Shown here piece after piece: positions 1-9,425 of a DNA stretch of 45,894 nucleotides. The notes under the pieces were generated by a model that saw nothing but the letters and a program-made list of their open reading frames with translations, was not told the DNA's origin and ran no database searches. The stretch lies in NCBI GenBank assembly GCA_021298815.1, contig JAJTHE010000044.1, positions 1 to 45,894 of the forward strand. The letters run 5' to 3'. Every line of letters begins with the position of its first letter. The stretch's first letter is position 1. Source of the stretch: Betaproteobacteria bacterium. GTDB lineage: Bacteria; Pseudomonadota; Gammaproteobacteria; Burkholderiales; CAIKXV01. The position numbers and the translations under genes are program-made.

Positions 1-1
1 G

Positions 2-76
2 ACCACGCAGATCTACACGCACGTGGCGCGCGAGCGGTTGAAGGACGTCCATCGGAAGCACCACCCGCGCGGCTGA
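2..76 (+). CDS. xerD: C-terminus of a XerD-type tyrosine recombinase (partial)
   Basis: Only the last 24 codons and the stop are present; the rest lies upstream of the window. The tail reads TTQIYTHVARERLKDVHRKH followed by HPRG. This matches the well-known XerD end, in which the tyrosine of the TQIYTHV motif is the nucleophile that attacks DNA at the dif site during chromosome dimer resolution. XerC ends differently, so XerD is preferred. The identification rests on a short but highly characteristic tail, and the catalytic arginines and histidine cannot be checked here. Confidence 0.85.
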   Translation, partial: TTQIYTHVARERLKDVHRKHHPRG

Positions 77-197
77 GCAAGGCGTGACGGTTGCCGAGCG
101 CGGCCGCCATGGGGGATGATGGTGGACAGGCCGGCGCACAGACCGGCGTTCGCACAACATGATGACGTCCGACCGCTCGACGTCCGGAGGAAAACCC

Positions 198-1181
198 ATG
201 GTCCGCAACGTCCCGCCGTCGCTGTCCCTGTCCCTGTCCCTCCTGTCGGCGCTGGCCGCCTCGCAGGTGCAGGCGCAGTCGTTCCCCGCCAAGCCGGTGC
301 GCATCATCGTCGGCTTCGCACCCGGTGGCGGCACCGACTTCGTCGCCCGTGTGCTCGGCCAGCGGCTGGGCGAGGTCTGGGGCCAGCAGGTGCTGGTCGA
401 GAACCGCGCCGGGGCGGCCGGCACCATCGGCGCGGATTTCGTCGCCAAGGCACCCGGCGACGGCTACACGCTGCTGATGGGCCATGTGAACTCGAATGCG
501 ATCGCACCGAACGTGTTCCGGCGCATGCCCTACGACACGCTGAAGGACCTGGCGATGGTGCTCTACGTCGGCTACGTGCCCAACGTGCTGGTGCTGCATC
601 CGTCGCTGCCGGCGAAGTCGGTGAAGGAGCTGATTGCGCTCGCGCGGTCGAAGCCGGGGGCGCTGACCTTCGCCTCGTCCGGCACCGGCAGCACCCAGCA
701 TCTGGCCGGCGAGATGTTCATGAACCTCACCGGCACGAAGATGATCCATGTGCCGTTCAAGGGCAGCGGCCAGGCGATCCAGGACCTGATCGGCGGCCAT
801 GTGTCGCTCAACTTCGACACCATGCCGCCGGTGCTGGAACACATCCGCAACGGCAAGATGCGTGCGCTGGCGGTCACCACGCCGCGGCGCGCGAGCCAGC
901 TGCCCGAGGTGCCGACCCTCGAGGAACTGGGCCTGAAGGGCTTCGAGATGACCAACTGGTACGGGCTGATGGCGCCGGGCACGACGCCACGCGCGTTGAT
1001 CAACCAGATCAATGCCGACGGCAACCGGGTGATGAAGGAGCCGGGCATCCGCGAGAAGCTGGTGGCGGTGGGCACCGACATCGGCGGCGGCACCCCGGAG
1101 GAATTCGATGCCTTCCTGCGCAGCGAGCTGGCGAAGTATGCGCGGCTGGTTAAGGCGACCGGGGTGGTAATCGACAACTGA
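198..1181 (+). CDS. Bug/TctC-family periplasmic substrate-binding receptor (1)
   Basis: 327 residues, the usual size for the Bug (TctC) family of high-affinity periplasmic receptors for small carboxylates. The start at 198 is chosen because GGAGG lies 8 bases upstream; in-frame ATGs further 5' would add a non-signal-like extension. Residues 1-26 are a signal peptide with an odd SLSLSLSL run encoded by a repeated CTGTCC unit and a QVQA cleavage site. The family signature follows (FPAKPVRIIVGFAPGGGTD), then VENRAGAAGTIGADFVAK and the VPFKGSGQA ligand-loop region. No TctA/TctB membrane partner is adjacent, so its transport partner and ligand are unknown. It sits alone between xerD and convergent folB. 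Confidence 0.93.
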   Translation: MVRNVPPSLSLSLSLLSALAASQVQAQSFPAKPVRIIVGFAPGGGTDFVARVLGQRLGEVWGQQVLVENRAGAAGTIGADFVAKAPGDGYTLLMGHVNSNAIAPNVFRRMPYDTLKDLAMVLYVGYVPNVLVLHPSLPAKSVKELIALARSKPGALTFASSGTGSTQHLAGEMFMNLTGTKMIHVPFKGSGQAIQDLIGGHVSLNFDTMPPVLEHIRNGKMRALAVTTPRRASQLPEVPTLEELGLKGFEMTNWYGLMAPGTTPRALINQINADGNRVMKEPGIREKLVAVGTDIGGGTPEEFDAFLRSELAKYARLVKATGVVIDN

Positions 1182-1192
1182 GCGGGGGTCGC

Positions 1193-1576
1193 TCAGGCGG
1201 GGCGGCGCTCGATCGTGATGCCGAGCTTCTTCACGCCGGGCATCAGGTTCAGCTTCGCCAGCGAAAGCCGCAGCCGAGGCATGCCGAACTCGCGCAGCAG
1301 CGTGGTGGCGATCAGTTCGGCGAGCGCCTCGAGCAGCTGGGCATCGTGGTCGTCGAGGATCGCGCGCACGCGCGCGACCACCTTGCTGTAGTCGATGGTG
1401 TCGGCGAGTTCATGGCTGTCCGCCGCATGCCGGCCTGGCAGGTCGAAGTCGATGTCGAGTTCGACCGCCTGCGTCGCTTCGCGTTCCCAGGGATAGACCC
1501 CGACCAGCGTCTGGTGGCGCAGTTCCCGGATGAAGATGGTGTCCGGGGCGGGGAGGTGTGCGGTCGACGTGCTCAT
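1193..1576 (-). CDS. folB: Dihydroneopterin aldolase FolB
   Basis: A cytoplasmic folate-pathway enzyme that cleaves 7,8-dihydroneopterin to 6-hydroxymethyl-dihydropterin and glycolaldehyde. The chosen frame gives 127 residues, close to the usual 115-125. It shows the IFIRELRHQTLVGVYPWERE start with the conserved pterin-binding glutamate, the DTIDYSKV segment, and the C-terminal LSLAKLNLMPGVKKLGITIE region with the catalytic lysine. An in-frame ATG at 1600 would add eight residues; neither start has a good ribosome binding site. The gene is divergent from plsY with the starts only about 50 bases apart, so they share a compact promoter region. It converges on the preceding Bug gene. Confidence 0.92.
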   Translation of the reverse strand: MSTSTAHLPAPDTIFIRELRHQTLVGVYPWEREATQAVELDIDFDLPGRHAADSHELADTIDYSKVVARVRAILDDHDAQLLEALAELIATTLLREFGMPRLRLSLAKLNLMPGVKKLGITIERRPA

Positions 1577-1625
1577 GGTGCGGGGGATGTTAGCGAGCAT
1601 CGGGCGGCCGCGCTACACTGGCTGC

Positions 1626-2291
1626 ATGCCCGACTCGCCCGCCGACCTGCTGATCATCCTGGCTGCCTATCTGATCGGCTCCATCTCGTTCGCCGTGATC
1701 GTCAGCCGCTGGTTCGGCCTGCCCGATCCGCGCACCTACGGTTCGAAGAACCCGGGCGCGACCAACGTGCTGCGCTCGGGCCGCAAGGCGGCGGCCATCC
1801 TCACGCTGGCCGGCGACGGCCTGAAGGGCTGGCTGGCGGTCGCGCTGGCGAAGGGAGGACTGGCAGCGGGGCTCGCGCACGACGGACACGGTTTCGCCGA
1901 CACCACGATCGCGTTGGTGGCACTCGCGGTGTTCCTCGGCCACCTGTATCCGGTGTTCTTCCGCTTCATCGGCGGCAAGGGCGTGGCGACCGCCGCCGGC
2001 GTGCTGTTCGCGCTGAACCCGTGGCTCGGGCTCGGCCTGCTGGTGATCTGGCTGGTGCTGGCGGTCGGGCTGAAGCTGTCGTCGCTGGCCGCGCTCGCGG
2101 CCACGGTGGCGGCACTGCCGCTGGCCTGGTGGCTCGGCATGCCGCCCGTGTTCCTCGCCTCGATCGCGGTGATCGCGTTGCTGCTGGTCTGGCGCCACCG
2201 TTCCAACATCCGCAAGCTGCTGTCTGGCACCGAGAGCGGCTTCGGTGCGAAGGCCGACGCGGGCAAGGAGGACCCGAGCGCCCAGCCCTGA
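1626..2291 (+). CDS. plsY: Glycerol-3-phosphate acyltransferase PlsY
   Basis: An integral membrane enzyme that transfers an acyl group from acyl-phosphate to glycerol-3-phosphate, the first step of phospholipid synthesis. The 221 residues contain the three PlsY motifs: GSISFAVIVSR near residue 16, GSKNPGATNVLR near residue 38 and HLYPVFFRFIGGKGVAT near residue 108, with hydrophobic helices between them. The ATG at 1626 begins directly with the first transmembrane segment; the frame stays open upstream, but that part runs over folB and is not protein-like. It converges on tsaD with 27 bases between stops. The folB-plsY-tsaD neighbourhood is common in Burkholderiales. Confidence 0.95.
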   Translation: MPDSPADLLIILAAYLIGSISFAVIVSRWFGLPDPRTYGSKNPGATNVLRSGRKAAAILTLAGDGLKGWLAVALAKGGLAAGLAHDGHGFADTTIALVALAVFLGHLYPVFFRFIGGKGVATAAGVLFALNPWLGLGLLVIWLVLAVGLKLSSLAALAATVAALPLAWWLGMPPVFLASIAVIALLLVWRHRSNIRKLLSGTESGFGAKADAGKEDPSAQP

Positions 2292-2318
2292 CGCAATCCT
2301 GCCGGGCGACGTGGCGTC

Positions 2319-3416
2319 TCAGGGCCTGCGCAGTGAATCGAGCGGCCAGCGCGGCCGCACGCCGAAGCCGACGGCCTTACCCGGAGCCGGCACCTGTCCA
2401 TCGCGCAGGCGCAGCGCGCCCGCCCAGGCGATCATCGCGCCATTGTCGGTGCACAGCGCGACCGGAGGATAGACCACGCGCGCACCGCGCCGCCTCGCAG
2501 CGGCGTCGAGCTTTTCGCGAAGCCGCAGGTTGGCGCCGACCCCTCCTGCCACCACCAGCGCGTCGAGGTTGGTGCGGTCGAGCGCGCCGATCGCCTTGGC
2601 CGAGAGCACGTCGGTCACGGCCTCCTGGAACTCGGCGGCGATGTCTGCAACCACCGACGACGGCAGTGCTGCCGCATCGCCGGGCGGGGCCGTGCCCGTT
2701 CCTGCATGCGTCGCCGCCTTCCTTGCCGCCTGCTTCGCTGCCTCTGCGCGAACCAGCGTGAGTACCGCCGTCTTCAGCCCGCTGAAGCTCATCTCGAGGT
2801 CATTGCTGGCGATCATCGGCCGCGGCAGCTTCAGGCGGCCGGCCCGGCCGCCCAGCGCGGCCTTCGCCACTGCCGGCCCGCCGGGATAGCCCAGTCCGAG
2901 CAGCTTGGCGGTCTTGTCGAAGGCCTCGCCTGCGGCGTCGTCGAGCGTATCGCCGAGCAGTTCATAGTCGCCCACGCCGGCCACCCGCATCAGCTGGCTG
3001 TGCCCGCCCGAGACCAGCAAAGCCACGAACGGGAAGCCGAGCCCCGGCTCGGAGATCAGTGGCGACAGCAGATGGCCCTCGAGGTGGTGGATCGGGACCA
3101 CCGGGATGCGCAGCGCATAGCCGAGCGCATGCGCGACGCTGGTGCCGACCAGCAGCGCACCGGCCAGCCCAGGCCCCTCGGTCACGGCGATGGCATCCAG
3201 GTCGGCGAGCGTGCAGCCCGCCTCTGCGAGCACCTTGCGCGTCAGCGGCAGCAGCCGGCGCACATGGTCGCGCGAGGCGAGCTCCGGCACCACGCCCCCG
3301 TAGGCCTCGTGCAGGTCGACCTGGGAGTGCAGTGCATGCGCGAGCAGGCCGCGCTCGCCGTCGACCAGCGCGACGCCGGTCTCGTCGCAGGATGTCTCGA
3401 TGCCCAGTACCAGCAT
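2319..3416 (-). CDS. tsaD: tRNA threonylcarbamoyladenosine transferase TsaD
   Basis: Transfers the threonylcarbamoyl group from TC-AMP to A37 of tRNAs reading ANN codons, working with TsaB and TsaE. The start at 3416 ([14 protein letters not shown]) has GGGGAA just upstream and matches the family N-terminus exactly. The metal-binding histidines are H111 and H115 in IHHLEGH, and [10 protein letters not shown] and [13 protein letters not shown] are also present. At 365 residues it is about 25-30 longer than E. coli TsaD; the extra length is an alanine-rich insertion near residue 245 ([20 protein letters not shown]), a lineage-type insertion that should not affect the active site. Confidence 0.97.
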   Translation of the reverse strand: MLVLGIETSCDETGVALVDGERGLLAHALHSQVDLHEAYGGVVPELASRDHVRRLLPLTRKVLAEAGCTLADLDAIAVTEGPGLAGALLVGTSVAHALGYALRIPVVPIHHLEGHLLSPLISEPGLGFPFVALLVSGGHSQLMRVAGVGDYELLGDTLDDAAGEAFDKTAKLLGLGYPGGPAVAKAALGGRAGRLKLPRPMIASNDLEMSFSGLKTAVLTLVRAEAAKQAARKAATHAGTGTAPPGDAAALPSSVVADIAAEFQEAVTDVLSAKAIGALDRTNLDALVVAGGVGANLRLREKLDAAARRRGARVVYPPVALCTDNGAMIAWAGALRLRDGQVPAPGKAVGFGVRPRWPLDSLRRP

Positions 3417-3531
3417 GCGTTCCCCGTCAACCGGGCGCAGGTTGCGTCCGGCCACGCATTCTATCGGGTCGTACCGATGGTCGCGGCGCACGGGACGTTT
3501 CCAGTCGGGCATGCTGGACTGCCGCCTTCGA

Positions 3532-4872
3532 TCAACGTGAGGCGCCTTGCGCGGCCGGTGGCCGGCTGCCGTGCTCCTTCATCCAGCGCGCGACCGTCTC
3601 CAGGTCGGCCGGGTGCGCGATCTCGAAGCCCTGGCCGACCTCGCATCCCATGTCGCGCAGGGCAACGAGCGTCGCCTGGTCCTCGATGCCTTCGGCCACC
3701 GTGCGCAGCCCGAAGTTTCTGGCAAGTGCGAGCGTCGTGCGCACGATATCCAGGCTCTGCTTCGATGCGAGAAGGCTGCGCACGAACTGCTGGTCGATCT
3801 TGATCTCGTCCACCGGCAACTGCCGGAGCAGTGACAGCGACGAGTAGCCAGTCCCGAAGTCGTCGATCGAAAGCCCGACGCCGATGTCCTTGAGCCGCTC
3901 CAGCAGCGGGACGACCTCGCGCGGCTCACGCATGGGCGCGGTCTCGGTGATCTCCAGCGTCACGTCGGCAGGACGCACGGACCAGGTCTGCAACGCCTGT
4001 TCGACCAGTTCGCAGAAGTCGCGTTCGTGCAGATCCGCCGCGGAGATGTTGATGGCCATGGCTACCTGCAGGCCTGCTTCCACGAAACGGCGGTGGCTGC
4101 GCAGCGCGCTGTTGAGTACCCAGCCGGTGAACCGGGGCATCAGACCGCAGCGCTCGACCAGTGGAATGAACACGTCCGGGCCGATCGAGCGGCCATCGTT
4201 GCGATCCCAGCGGGCCAGCACTTCGGTGGCAACCGGAACGCCATGCGCCAGGTCCACCTGTGGCTGGAACAAGAGGTGGAACTCGTTCGCGGTCACTGCG
4301 GTGCGCAGCGCGGGTTCCAGGCTCTCGCCCTCGGACGAATCATCGCCGGGCGGGTACACCTCGTAGTTGCGCGACGCGGTCAGGGCTTCGTGCCCCGCGG
4401 TGCGTGCCTGGCGGATCAGGTCGCCCGGCCGCCGCAACCCTGGCGTGCCATTGGCGATGCCTACCGTGGCCCTTACGTGGTCGCGCATTGCGCCGATGCG
4501 CAGCGGCTCTTCGAACGCTGCCAGCAGGCGAGCGGCGCAGAGCTCTGCATGTTCCGGGCTCGGCAGGTCCGACAGCACGACGACCAGCTCACGCGGGCCG
4601 ATGACCGCGACCCGGTCGTTCTCGCGCAGCACCCTGCACAGCAGGTGCAGGGTGTGCCGGACCAGGAAGGCATCGGTCTCGGGCCGGTAGTCGAGGCGCG
4701 GCGTGCTGGCACACGCCAGGCTGACCGCCAGCGCCGCATACGACCGCGGGCCGGCGGTATGGTGCCGCGCCACGTGCTGCATGTGCGCATGCAGCCTTTC
4801 GCCGGGGATCAGGAAGCGCGCCGCATCCGGTGGCAGCGCTGGCGGGGCCGCACGGGTCGTGCCGGCCTTCAC
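3532..4872 (-). CDS. EAL-domain cyclic-di-GMP phosphodiesterase with degenerate GGDEF part
   Basis: 446 residues from the GTG at 4872, whose first bases overlap the stop of the upstream HD-GYP gene as GTGA, implying translational coupling. Residues about 45-195 resemble a GGDEF fold but have GPREL where GGDEF should be, so diguanylate cyclase activity is unlikely. Residues about 205-440 are an EAL domain with the usual ligands: ATEVLARW (EVL variant of EAL), [49 protein letters not shown] and GCEVGQGF. All catalytic acidic, Asn, Lys and Gln positions appear kept, so hydrolysis of c-di-GMP is plausible. There is no signal peptide or membrane segment. The frame is open further upstream but would run through the neighbour. 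Confidence 0.88.
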   Translation of the reverse strand: MKAGTTRAAPPALPPDAARFLIPGERLHAHMQHVARHHTAGPRSYAALAVSLACASTPRLDYRPETDAFLVRHTLHLLCRVLRENDRVAVIGPRELVVVLSDLPSPEHAELCAARLLAAFEEPLRIGAMRDHVRATVGIANGTPGLRRPGDLIRQARTAGHEALTASRNYEVYPPGDDSSEGESLEPALRTAVTANEFHLLFQPQVDLAHGVPVATEVLARWDRNDGRSIGPDVFIPLVERCGLMPRFTGWVLNSALRSHRRFVEAGLQVAMAINISAADLHERDFCELVEQALQTWSVRPADVTLEITETAPMREPREVVPLLERLKDIGVGLSIDDFGTGYSSLSLLRQLPVDEIKIDQQFVRSLLASKQSLDIVRTTLALARNFGLRTVAEGIEDQATLVALRDMGCEVGQGFEIAHPADLETVARWMKEHGSRPPAAQGASR

Positions 4873-6881
4873 GCCGGTACCGTCGCGGCGAACATGTCCG
4901 CCGCCTTGATCCCGTGCGATCCGGGCGGCAGCCCGCGCACGATCCGTATCTCTTTCCCTGTTTCGTCGTTCGGCTGCGTGAGGAGGTCGCGCGCTATCGG
5001 CCGGGGCAGCGTTTCGCCGTCGGGACCCACCATCACCAGTACCCTCGGCCTGAGGCGGCGCACCCGGTTGTGGCACAGCACGGCAGCGACCTCGCCGGTG
5101 GACAGTTCGACCAGGCTGCCGACCGGGTAGAGCCCGGTCATCTGTATGAAGTGTTCCACCAGCGGGGCATGGAACAGGGTGCCGCTTGCCCGCAGCAGCA
5201 TGCGCAGGCAGTATTCCATCGGAAGCGCAGGCGCATGGGGCCGTGCCGTGCTCATTGCAAGGAAGGTGTCGACAATGCCCGCGATCCGGCCGTAGAGTCC
5301 GATGGCGTCCCCGAGCATCTGTCCCGGGTAGCCGCTGCCGTCCTCGCGCTCGTGGTGCCGTTCCACGATCTCGCGCACCCGGCTGTCGACCATGCCGGAT
5401 GCGTCGAGCAGCCGCATCGCGATCTCCACATGGGATCGAGCCTGGCGCAGTTCATCCGCATCCAGCGGTCCCGGCTTGAGCAGGATCTCCCTCGGGACCT
5501 GCATCTTGCCGATGTCGAGCAATGCGCCGCCGAGCGCAAGGCGCTCCAGGTCGGCCCGCGGCAGGCCGAGGTGGGAACCGAAGTGCGCCATGTAGACTGC
5601 GGTCTGAAGGCCGCGCGCATGGGCGGTCGGGTCGTGCGACTGCAGGCGCGCCAGCCACAGCATCGCGTCCTGATTGCGTAGCACGACATCCACGATCTCG
5701 GTGGCCACCGGGTCGAGGGTTTCGATCTCGAGCGGTCGGTCGTTCTCCGCGCTGCTGTAGGCCGCGAGGAGCACCGGCAGGCTCTGCCTGATCGTGCGGG
5801 CGGCACGCGGCAGTTCCGCGTCGAACCGCCGAAAGTGCAGCACGGCCTCGGCGCGCTCTTCGGCCGTCAGGTCCCCTCCATGCAGGTTGCCGTCCATCCT
5901 CGGGTTGGGCGTGGGCACGACGATCGTCGGAGCAATATCGGGGGCAGCGCGTTCCAGCCCGATCAGCTTGCGCAGCGCCCGCCAGCAGAGCGCCCTCAGC
6001 TCCCTCAGGCGCTGTCCTGTGCGCGTGTCGTAGTCGGCGGCCTTGGCCTCCGGCTTCGCGATGGCCGCTTGCAGCGCAGCCGGCCCGCCCGTTGCCGGGG
6101 CCGCCCCTGCCGGCTCGATACGCCTGCGCGACAGCAATACCGAGAACATGCGCCTGATGCGGGCCCATGTGCCCGTCGCCGGGGGCGACTCTGACGTATC
6201 GATAAGCCTGCGCGGCAGCACTCCCGAGAACATGCGCCTGATGCGGGCCCATATGCGCATTTCCGGCTCCGCTTCGGACCCGGGGGGCATCGTCCCCATC
6301 GCAGCCGAAGGCAGGTCCTGGCGTGCCTGCCAGTTCGTGGATGGCGTCGTGACCTGCCACGACGCGGAGATCGTGACTGGAGGTGGAGGCGGAGGCGGGC
6401 GCAGGTAGCTCTGCAGCAACTCGCGCAGGACGTCGATGCTCCACTGCAACCCTGTCCGGCGTGCCGGAACCCATGACTGCTGCGGGTCGGCTTCCGCCAG
6501 TGTCCCCTGCGCTCGTCCCGGCACCGCTCTTCGCGCTGCCTTGCCGGCCTTCACTGCATCGAATTGACGCTCCTCTGCAGCGACGGCCAGGTCGTCGAGG
6601 GCCGAGGCCGCCTGCCAGCGGTCGACGGACGCGCCGGCGGTTTCCTGCGCGGGCGCCGCGTCCTCCAGCCCGACCGAACGGGAGAGGTCGACCGTAACTT
6701 CCCTGCACAGCCGGCAGATCGTGTCGAGTTCGGCCTCGGTCTCCAACAGCACCCCATGGAGCAGGAACGGCGTGTCTGACCAGGGACGGTCCAGTTCCGA
6801 GACGAACATGCCGAGAACGAGCTTCTCGACGGGCATGCGCACATAGGTCGCGACGGAGACTGATTTGGCCGGGCTTTGCAT
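4869..6881 (-). CDS. DUF3391 / HD-GYP-type cyclic-di-GMP protein with altered HD motif
   Basis: 670 residues from the ATG at 6881, which opens directly into a DUF3391 domain (residues about 10-70, with VEKLVLGMFVSELDRPW). A long Pro/Ala-rich linker follows, with a seven-proline run, a tandem 28-residue repeat (WARIRRMF...) and basic helices. The HD-GYP domain covers about 410-570: ALLDIGKMQVP around 453-462, VERHHEREDGSGYPG around 507-520. The residue normally His in LLHDIGK is Leu455 (codon 5517-5519), while HHE and GYP are intact. Loss of that metal ligand may reduce or abolish phosphodiesterase activity and leave a sensor role; this is inference. The EAL gene follows in an overlapping operon. 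No clear ribosome binding site precedes the start. Confidence 0.85.
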   Translation of the reverse strand: MQSPAKSVSVATYVRMPVEKLVLGMFVSELDRPWSDTPFLLHGVLLETEAELDTICRLCREVTVDLSRSVGLEDAAPAQETAGASVDRWQAASALDDLAVAAEERQFDAVKAGKAARRAVPGRAQGTLAEADPQQSWVPARRTGLQWSIDVLRELLQSYLRPPPPPPPVTISASWQVTTPSTNWQARQDLPSAAMGTMPPGSEAEPEMRIWARIRRMFSGVLPRRLIDTSESPPATGTWARIRRMFSVLLSRRRIEPAGAAPATGGPAALQAAIAKPEAKAADYDTRTGQRLRELRALCWRALRKLIGLERAAPDIAPTIVVPTPNPRMDGNLHGGDLTAEERAEAVLHFRRFDAELPRAARTIRQSLPVLLAAYSSAENDRPLEIETLDPVATEIVDVVLRNQDAMLWLARLQSHDPTAHARGLQTAVYMAHFGSHLGLPRADLERLALGGALLDIGKMQVPREILLKPGPLDADELRQARSHVEIAMRLLDASGMVDSRVREIVERHHEREDGSGYPGQMLGDAIGLYGRIAGIVDTFLAMSTARPHAPALPMEYCLRMLLRASGTLFHAPLVEHFIQMTGLYPVGSLVELSTGEVAAVLCHNRVRRLRPRVLVMVGPDGETLPRPIARDLLTQPNDETGKEIRIVRGLPPGSHGIKAADMFAATVPA
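6084..6251 (-). repeat. Tandem 84-bp repeat inside the HD-GYP linker
   Basis: Two head-to-tail copies of an 84-base unit (6168-6251 and 6084-6167) encode two 28-residue units, each starting WARIRRMFS and ending PPATGT or APATGG. The longest nearly identical stretch surrounds GAGAACATGCGCCTGATGCG at 6142 and 6226 on the plus strand, exactly 84 apart. The copies keep the reading frame. A looser third copy may exist near LRALCWRALRKLIG further into the protein. Confidence 0.85.
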
Positions 6882-7208
6882 CGAAGGATGCTTGGACTTT
6901 CCGCGGTAATCAGAAGGGCAGGTGGGTGGGGTGTGCAGGTGCCAGCGAAGGCTTTGGCGGCATCCGTGTACGTTGCTGTATCGAAGGTTGCACCCAGCTT
7001 CACTGAGTGTAGCAAATGACACGTCCCGCTTGTCGAGAAAACGGCTCGCCGCTGCCCCTGCCGTCGCCCGGTCGGTGGTGGCCGGGCCGTCGCAGGCGGC
7101 GTCCGGCTCGGCCGATCCCGGCGGCGGCATGGCCGCGCGCGTTTGGAATCCTGCAACCGGTCCGCTGGCGGGCCATCCGCTATCATCCGCGCACACAGGA
7201 GGAGTTCC
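6882..7208. other. Divergent intergenic region between HD-GYP and acyl-CoA synthetase genes
   Basis: 327 bases with no gene of its own. It must hold the outward promoters of both flanking genes, but I see no convincing -35/-10 pair. The only firm element is AGGAGG at about 7198-7203, the ribosome binding site of the synthetase gene. Confidence 0.6.
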
Positions 7209-9359
7209 ATGGCTACGAAACCCCGATCGCCGGGTCCGGACCTCGAACGGCTGTTCAGTCCGCGCTCGGTCACGATCATCGGCGCCTCGCAGAACATCAA
7301 GACGATCAGCGGCCAGCCGGTCTGGTCGCTGGCGAAGCACGGCTACAAGGGTCGGCTGTTCCCGGTGAACCCGAAGTACGACACGGTCGAGGGACATCGC
7401 TGCTATCCGTCGGTCGAGAGCCTGCCCGAGGTGCCCGATCTGGCGCTGATCCTGGTCGCCGCCGCGCGCGTGCCGCAGATGTTGCGCGAGGTGGGCAAGA
7501 AGGGCATCCCGTTCTGCATCATCTTCAGCTCCGGCTTCGCCGAGACCGGCGCCGAGGGGCTCGCGCTGCAGAAGGAGATCGCAGCCATCGCCCGCGAGCA
7601 TTCGATCCGTGTCGTCGGGCCGAACTGCCAGGGGATGATCGGTGTCACCGACGATGTCTACGCCGGCTTCGGTTCGGCTTTCTCCGGAGACAATTTCCGC
7701 CAGGGTTCGCTGTCGATGACCACCCAGTCGGGCGGCTTCGGCTACGGCGTGATCATCCTCGCCGAAGAGTCGGGCCTGGGCTTCCGCAGCATCGTCAGCA
7801 CCGGCAACGAGTCCGGCCTGACCACCACCGACTTCATCGAGTGGTTCACCCAGGATCCGCAGACGAAGGTCATTGGTGCCTACATGGAGGGCGTGAAGGA
7901 TGCGCACCGCCTGCTCGAGGTTGGCGACAAGGCGCTCGATGCCGACAAGCCGGTGCTGATCTGGAAGGTCGGCAACACCGACGTCGGCCAGCGCGCGGCG
8001 GCTTCGCATACCGCCAACCTCGGCGGCGCGCTCGCGCTCTATGAAGCCGCATTCCGCCAGCGCGGGATGATCCGGGTGCGCGACGCCAACGAGCTGATCG
8101 ACTACACCCAGGTGTTCGAGTGCAACAAGCGGCCGGCAGGCAACCGGGTGGCGATCGTCACCATCTCCGGTGGCGGCGGCATCCTGATGGCCGACCAGTG
8201 CGTGGAGTCCGGCCTGTCGGTCGGGCCGCTCACGCGCGAGAGCGAACTGGCGCTGAAGGACATCATCCCGGCGTTCGGATCGTGGCAGAACCCGATCGAC
8301 ATCACCGCGGGGATCTTCAACAACCCGGAGATGCTGGCGCAGGCGATGCAGATCATCGTCGACGATCCGAGCATCGATTCGGTGGTGGTGATCTTCGCCT
8401 CGCTGCAGGGCGAGATCGCCACGCAGCGCGCGAAGGAACTGGTCGAGCTGAGCGCACGCACGACCAAGCCGATCCTGGCCGCGTGGAGCGCGCGCGAGAA
8501 GTTCGCCGCCGACGCCTACCGCCTCCTGAAGGAGGGTGGGGTGCCGCGCTTCTCTACGCCGGTGTCCTGCGGCAAGGCGCTGGCCGCGCTGACCACCTTC
8601 GCCGAGGCGCAGCGCCGCCGCGCGAAGGAGAAGGCCGAGCCGGTGCTGTCGCTGCAGCGTGTCGAGGCGAAGGCGATGATCGCCGGCCGCAGCACCGACC
8701 TGGCTGAATACCAGGCCAAGGCACTGGTCGCCGCCTATGGCATCCCGGTCACGCGCGAAGTGCTGGCGAAGGACCGCGCAGCCGCGGTGGCCGCGGCGAA
8801 GGAGATCGGCTTCCCGGTCGTGATGAAGGTGCAGTCGGCAGGCATCGCGCACAAGACCGAGGCGGGCGGCGTGCGCATCGGCGTGCCCGATGCGGCGGCG
8901 GTCGAGGCCGCGTTCGATGCGATCGTCGCCAGCGCGGAGGCACATGCGCCGGAAGCGGTGATCGACGGAGTGTCGGTGCAGGAGATGGTGTCCGGCGGCA
9001 CCGAACTGATCGTAGGCGTGCAGAACGACCCGCTGTTCGGGCCGGCGGTGATGGTCGGCCTGGGCGGCATCTACGCCGAGGTGTTCAAGGACGTGTCCTT
9101 CCGCCTCGCGCCGCTGACCCGGTCGGTGGCCGAGTCGATGCTGCACGACCTCAAGTGCTTCCCGCTTCTCGACGGCGCGCGCGGACGGCCGAAGGCCGAT
9201 GTCGACGCGGTGGTCGACGTGCTGCTGAATCTGTCGGCGCTGTCGATCGACCTGAGGCAGGAACTGGCCGAACTCGACATCAATCCGCTGGTCGTGCTCG
9301 AGCAGGGGCGCGGTGCGCGCGCGCTCGACGCGCTGGCGAAACCGCATGCCGCGCCCTGA
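7209..9359 (+). CDS. NDP-forming acyl-CoA synthetase (fused alpha and beta parts)
   Basis: 716 residues; the ATG at 7209 follows an AGGAGG site. It makes an acyl-CoA from a carboxylate, CoA and a nucleoside triphosphate through a phosphohistidine intermediate. Residues about 12-130 are a CoA-binding Rossmann domain (LFSPRSVTIIGASQNIKT, VGPNCQGMIG). A succinyl-CoA-ligase-like domain follows (TTQSGGFGYGV, STGNESGLT, AASHTANLGG, with the histidine of SHTA a candidate phospho-acceptor). The last about 220 residues are an ATP-grasp domain (EYQAKALVAAYGIPV, VVMKVQSAGIAHKTEAGGV, ELDINPLVV). The acyl-CoA dehydrogenase gene starts 66 bases downstream on the same strand, so the product is probably oxidised next. 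The substrate is not readable from sequence. Confidence 0.92.
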   Translation: MATKPRSPGPDLERLFSPRSVTIIGASQNIKTISGQPVWSLAKHGYKGRLFPVNPKYDTVEGHRCYPSVESLPEVPDLALILVAAARVPQMLREVGKKGIPFCIIFSSGFAETGAEGLALQKEIAAIAREHSIRVVGPNCQGMIGVTDDVYAGFGSAFSGDNFRQGSLSMTTQSGGFGYGVIILAEESGLGFRSIVSTGNESGLTTTDFIEWFTQDPQTKVIGAYMEGVKDAHRLLEVGDKALDADKPVLIWKVGNTDVGQRAAASHTANLGGALALYEAAFRQRGMIRVRDANELIDYTQVFECNKRPAGNRVAIVTISGGGGILMADQCVESGLSVGPLTRESELALKDIIPAFGSWQNPIDITAGIFNNPEMLAQAMQIIVDDPSIDSVVVIFASLQGEIATQRAKELVELSARTTKPILAAWSAREKFAADAYRLLKEGGVPRFSTPVSCGKALAALTTFAEAQRRRAKEKAEPVLSLQRVEAKAMIAGRSTDLAEYQAKALVAAYGIPVTREVLAKDRAAAVAAAKEIGFPVVMKVQSAGIAHKTEAGGVRIGVPDAAAVEAAFDAIVASAEAHAPEAVIDGVSVQEMVSGGTELIVGVQNDPLFGPAVMVGLGGIYAEVFKDVSFRLAPLTRSVAESMLHDLKCFPLLDGARGRPKADVDAVVDVLLNLSALSIDLRQELAELDINPLVVLEQGRGARALDALAKPHAAP

Positions 9360-9383
9360 GCACGGGGTGCACTGCGCCCTGCT

Positions 9384-9409
9384 CACCTGACCCCGCCCAC
9401 CTGACCCCG
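9384..9409 (+). repeat. Two direct copies of CACCTGACCCCG
   Basis: The 12-base unit occurs at 9384-9395 and 9398-9409, two bases apart, between the acyl-CoA synthetase and acyl-CoA dehydrogenase genes. The core CTGACCCC is the same as in the intergenic repeats at 13181-13279 and 36173-36245. Confidence 0.7.
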
Positions 9410-9425
9410 AACCGGAGCTGCTGCA

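Noticed and set aside
9384..9409. The direct repeats as a CRISPR-like start
   Set aside because: Only two 12-base units with a 2-base gap; no spacers of regular length.
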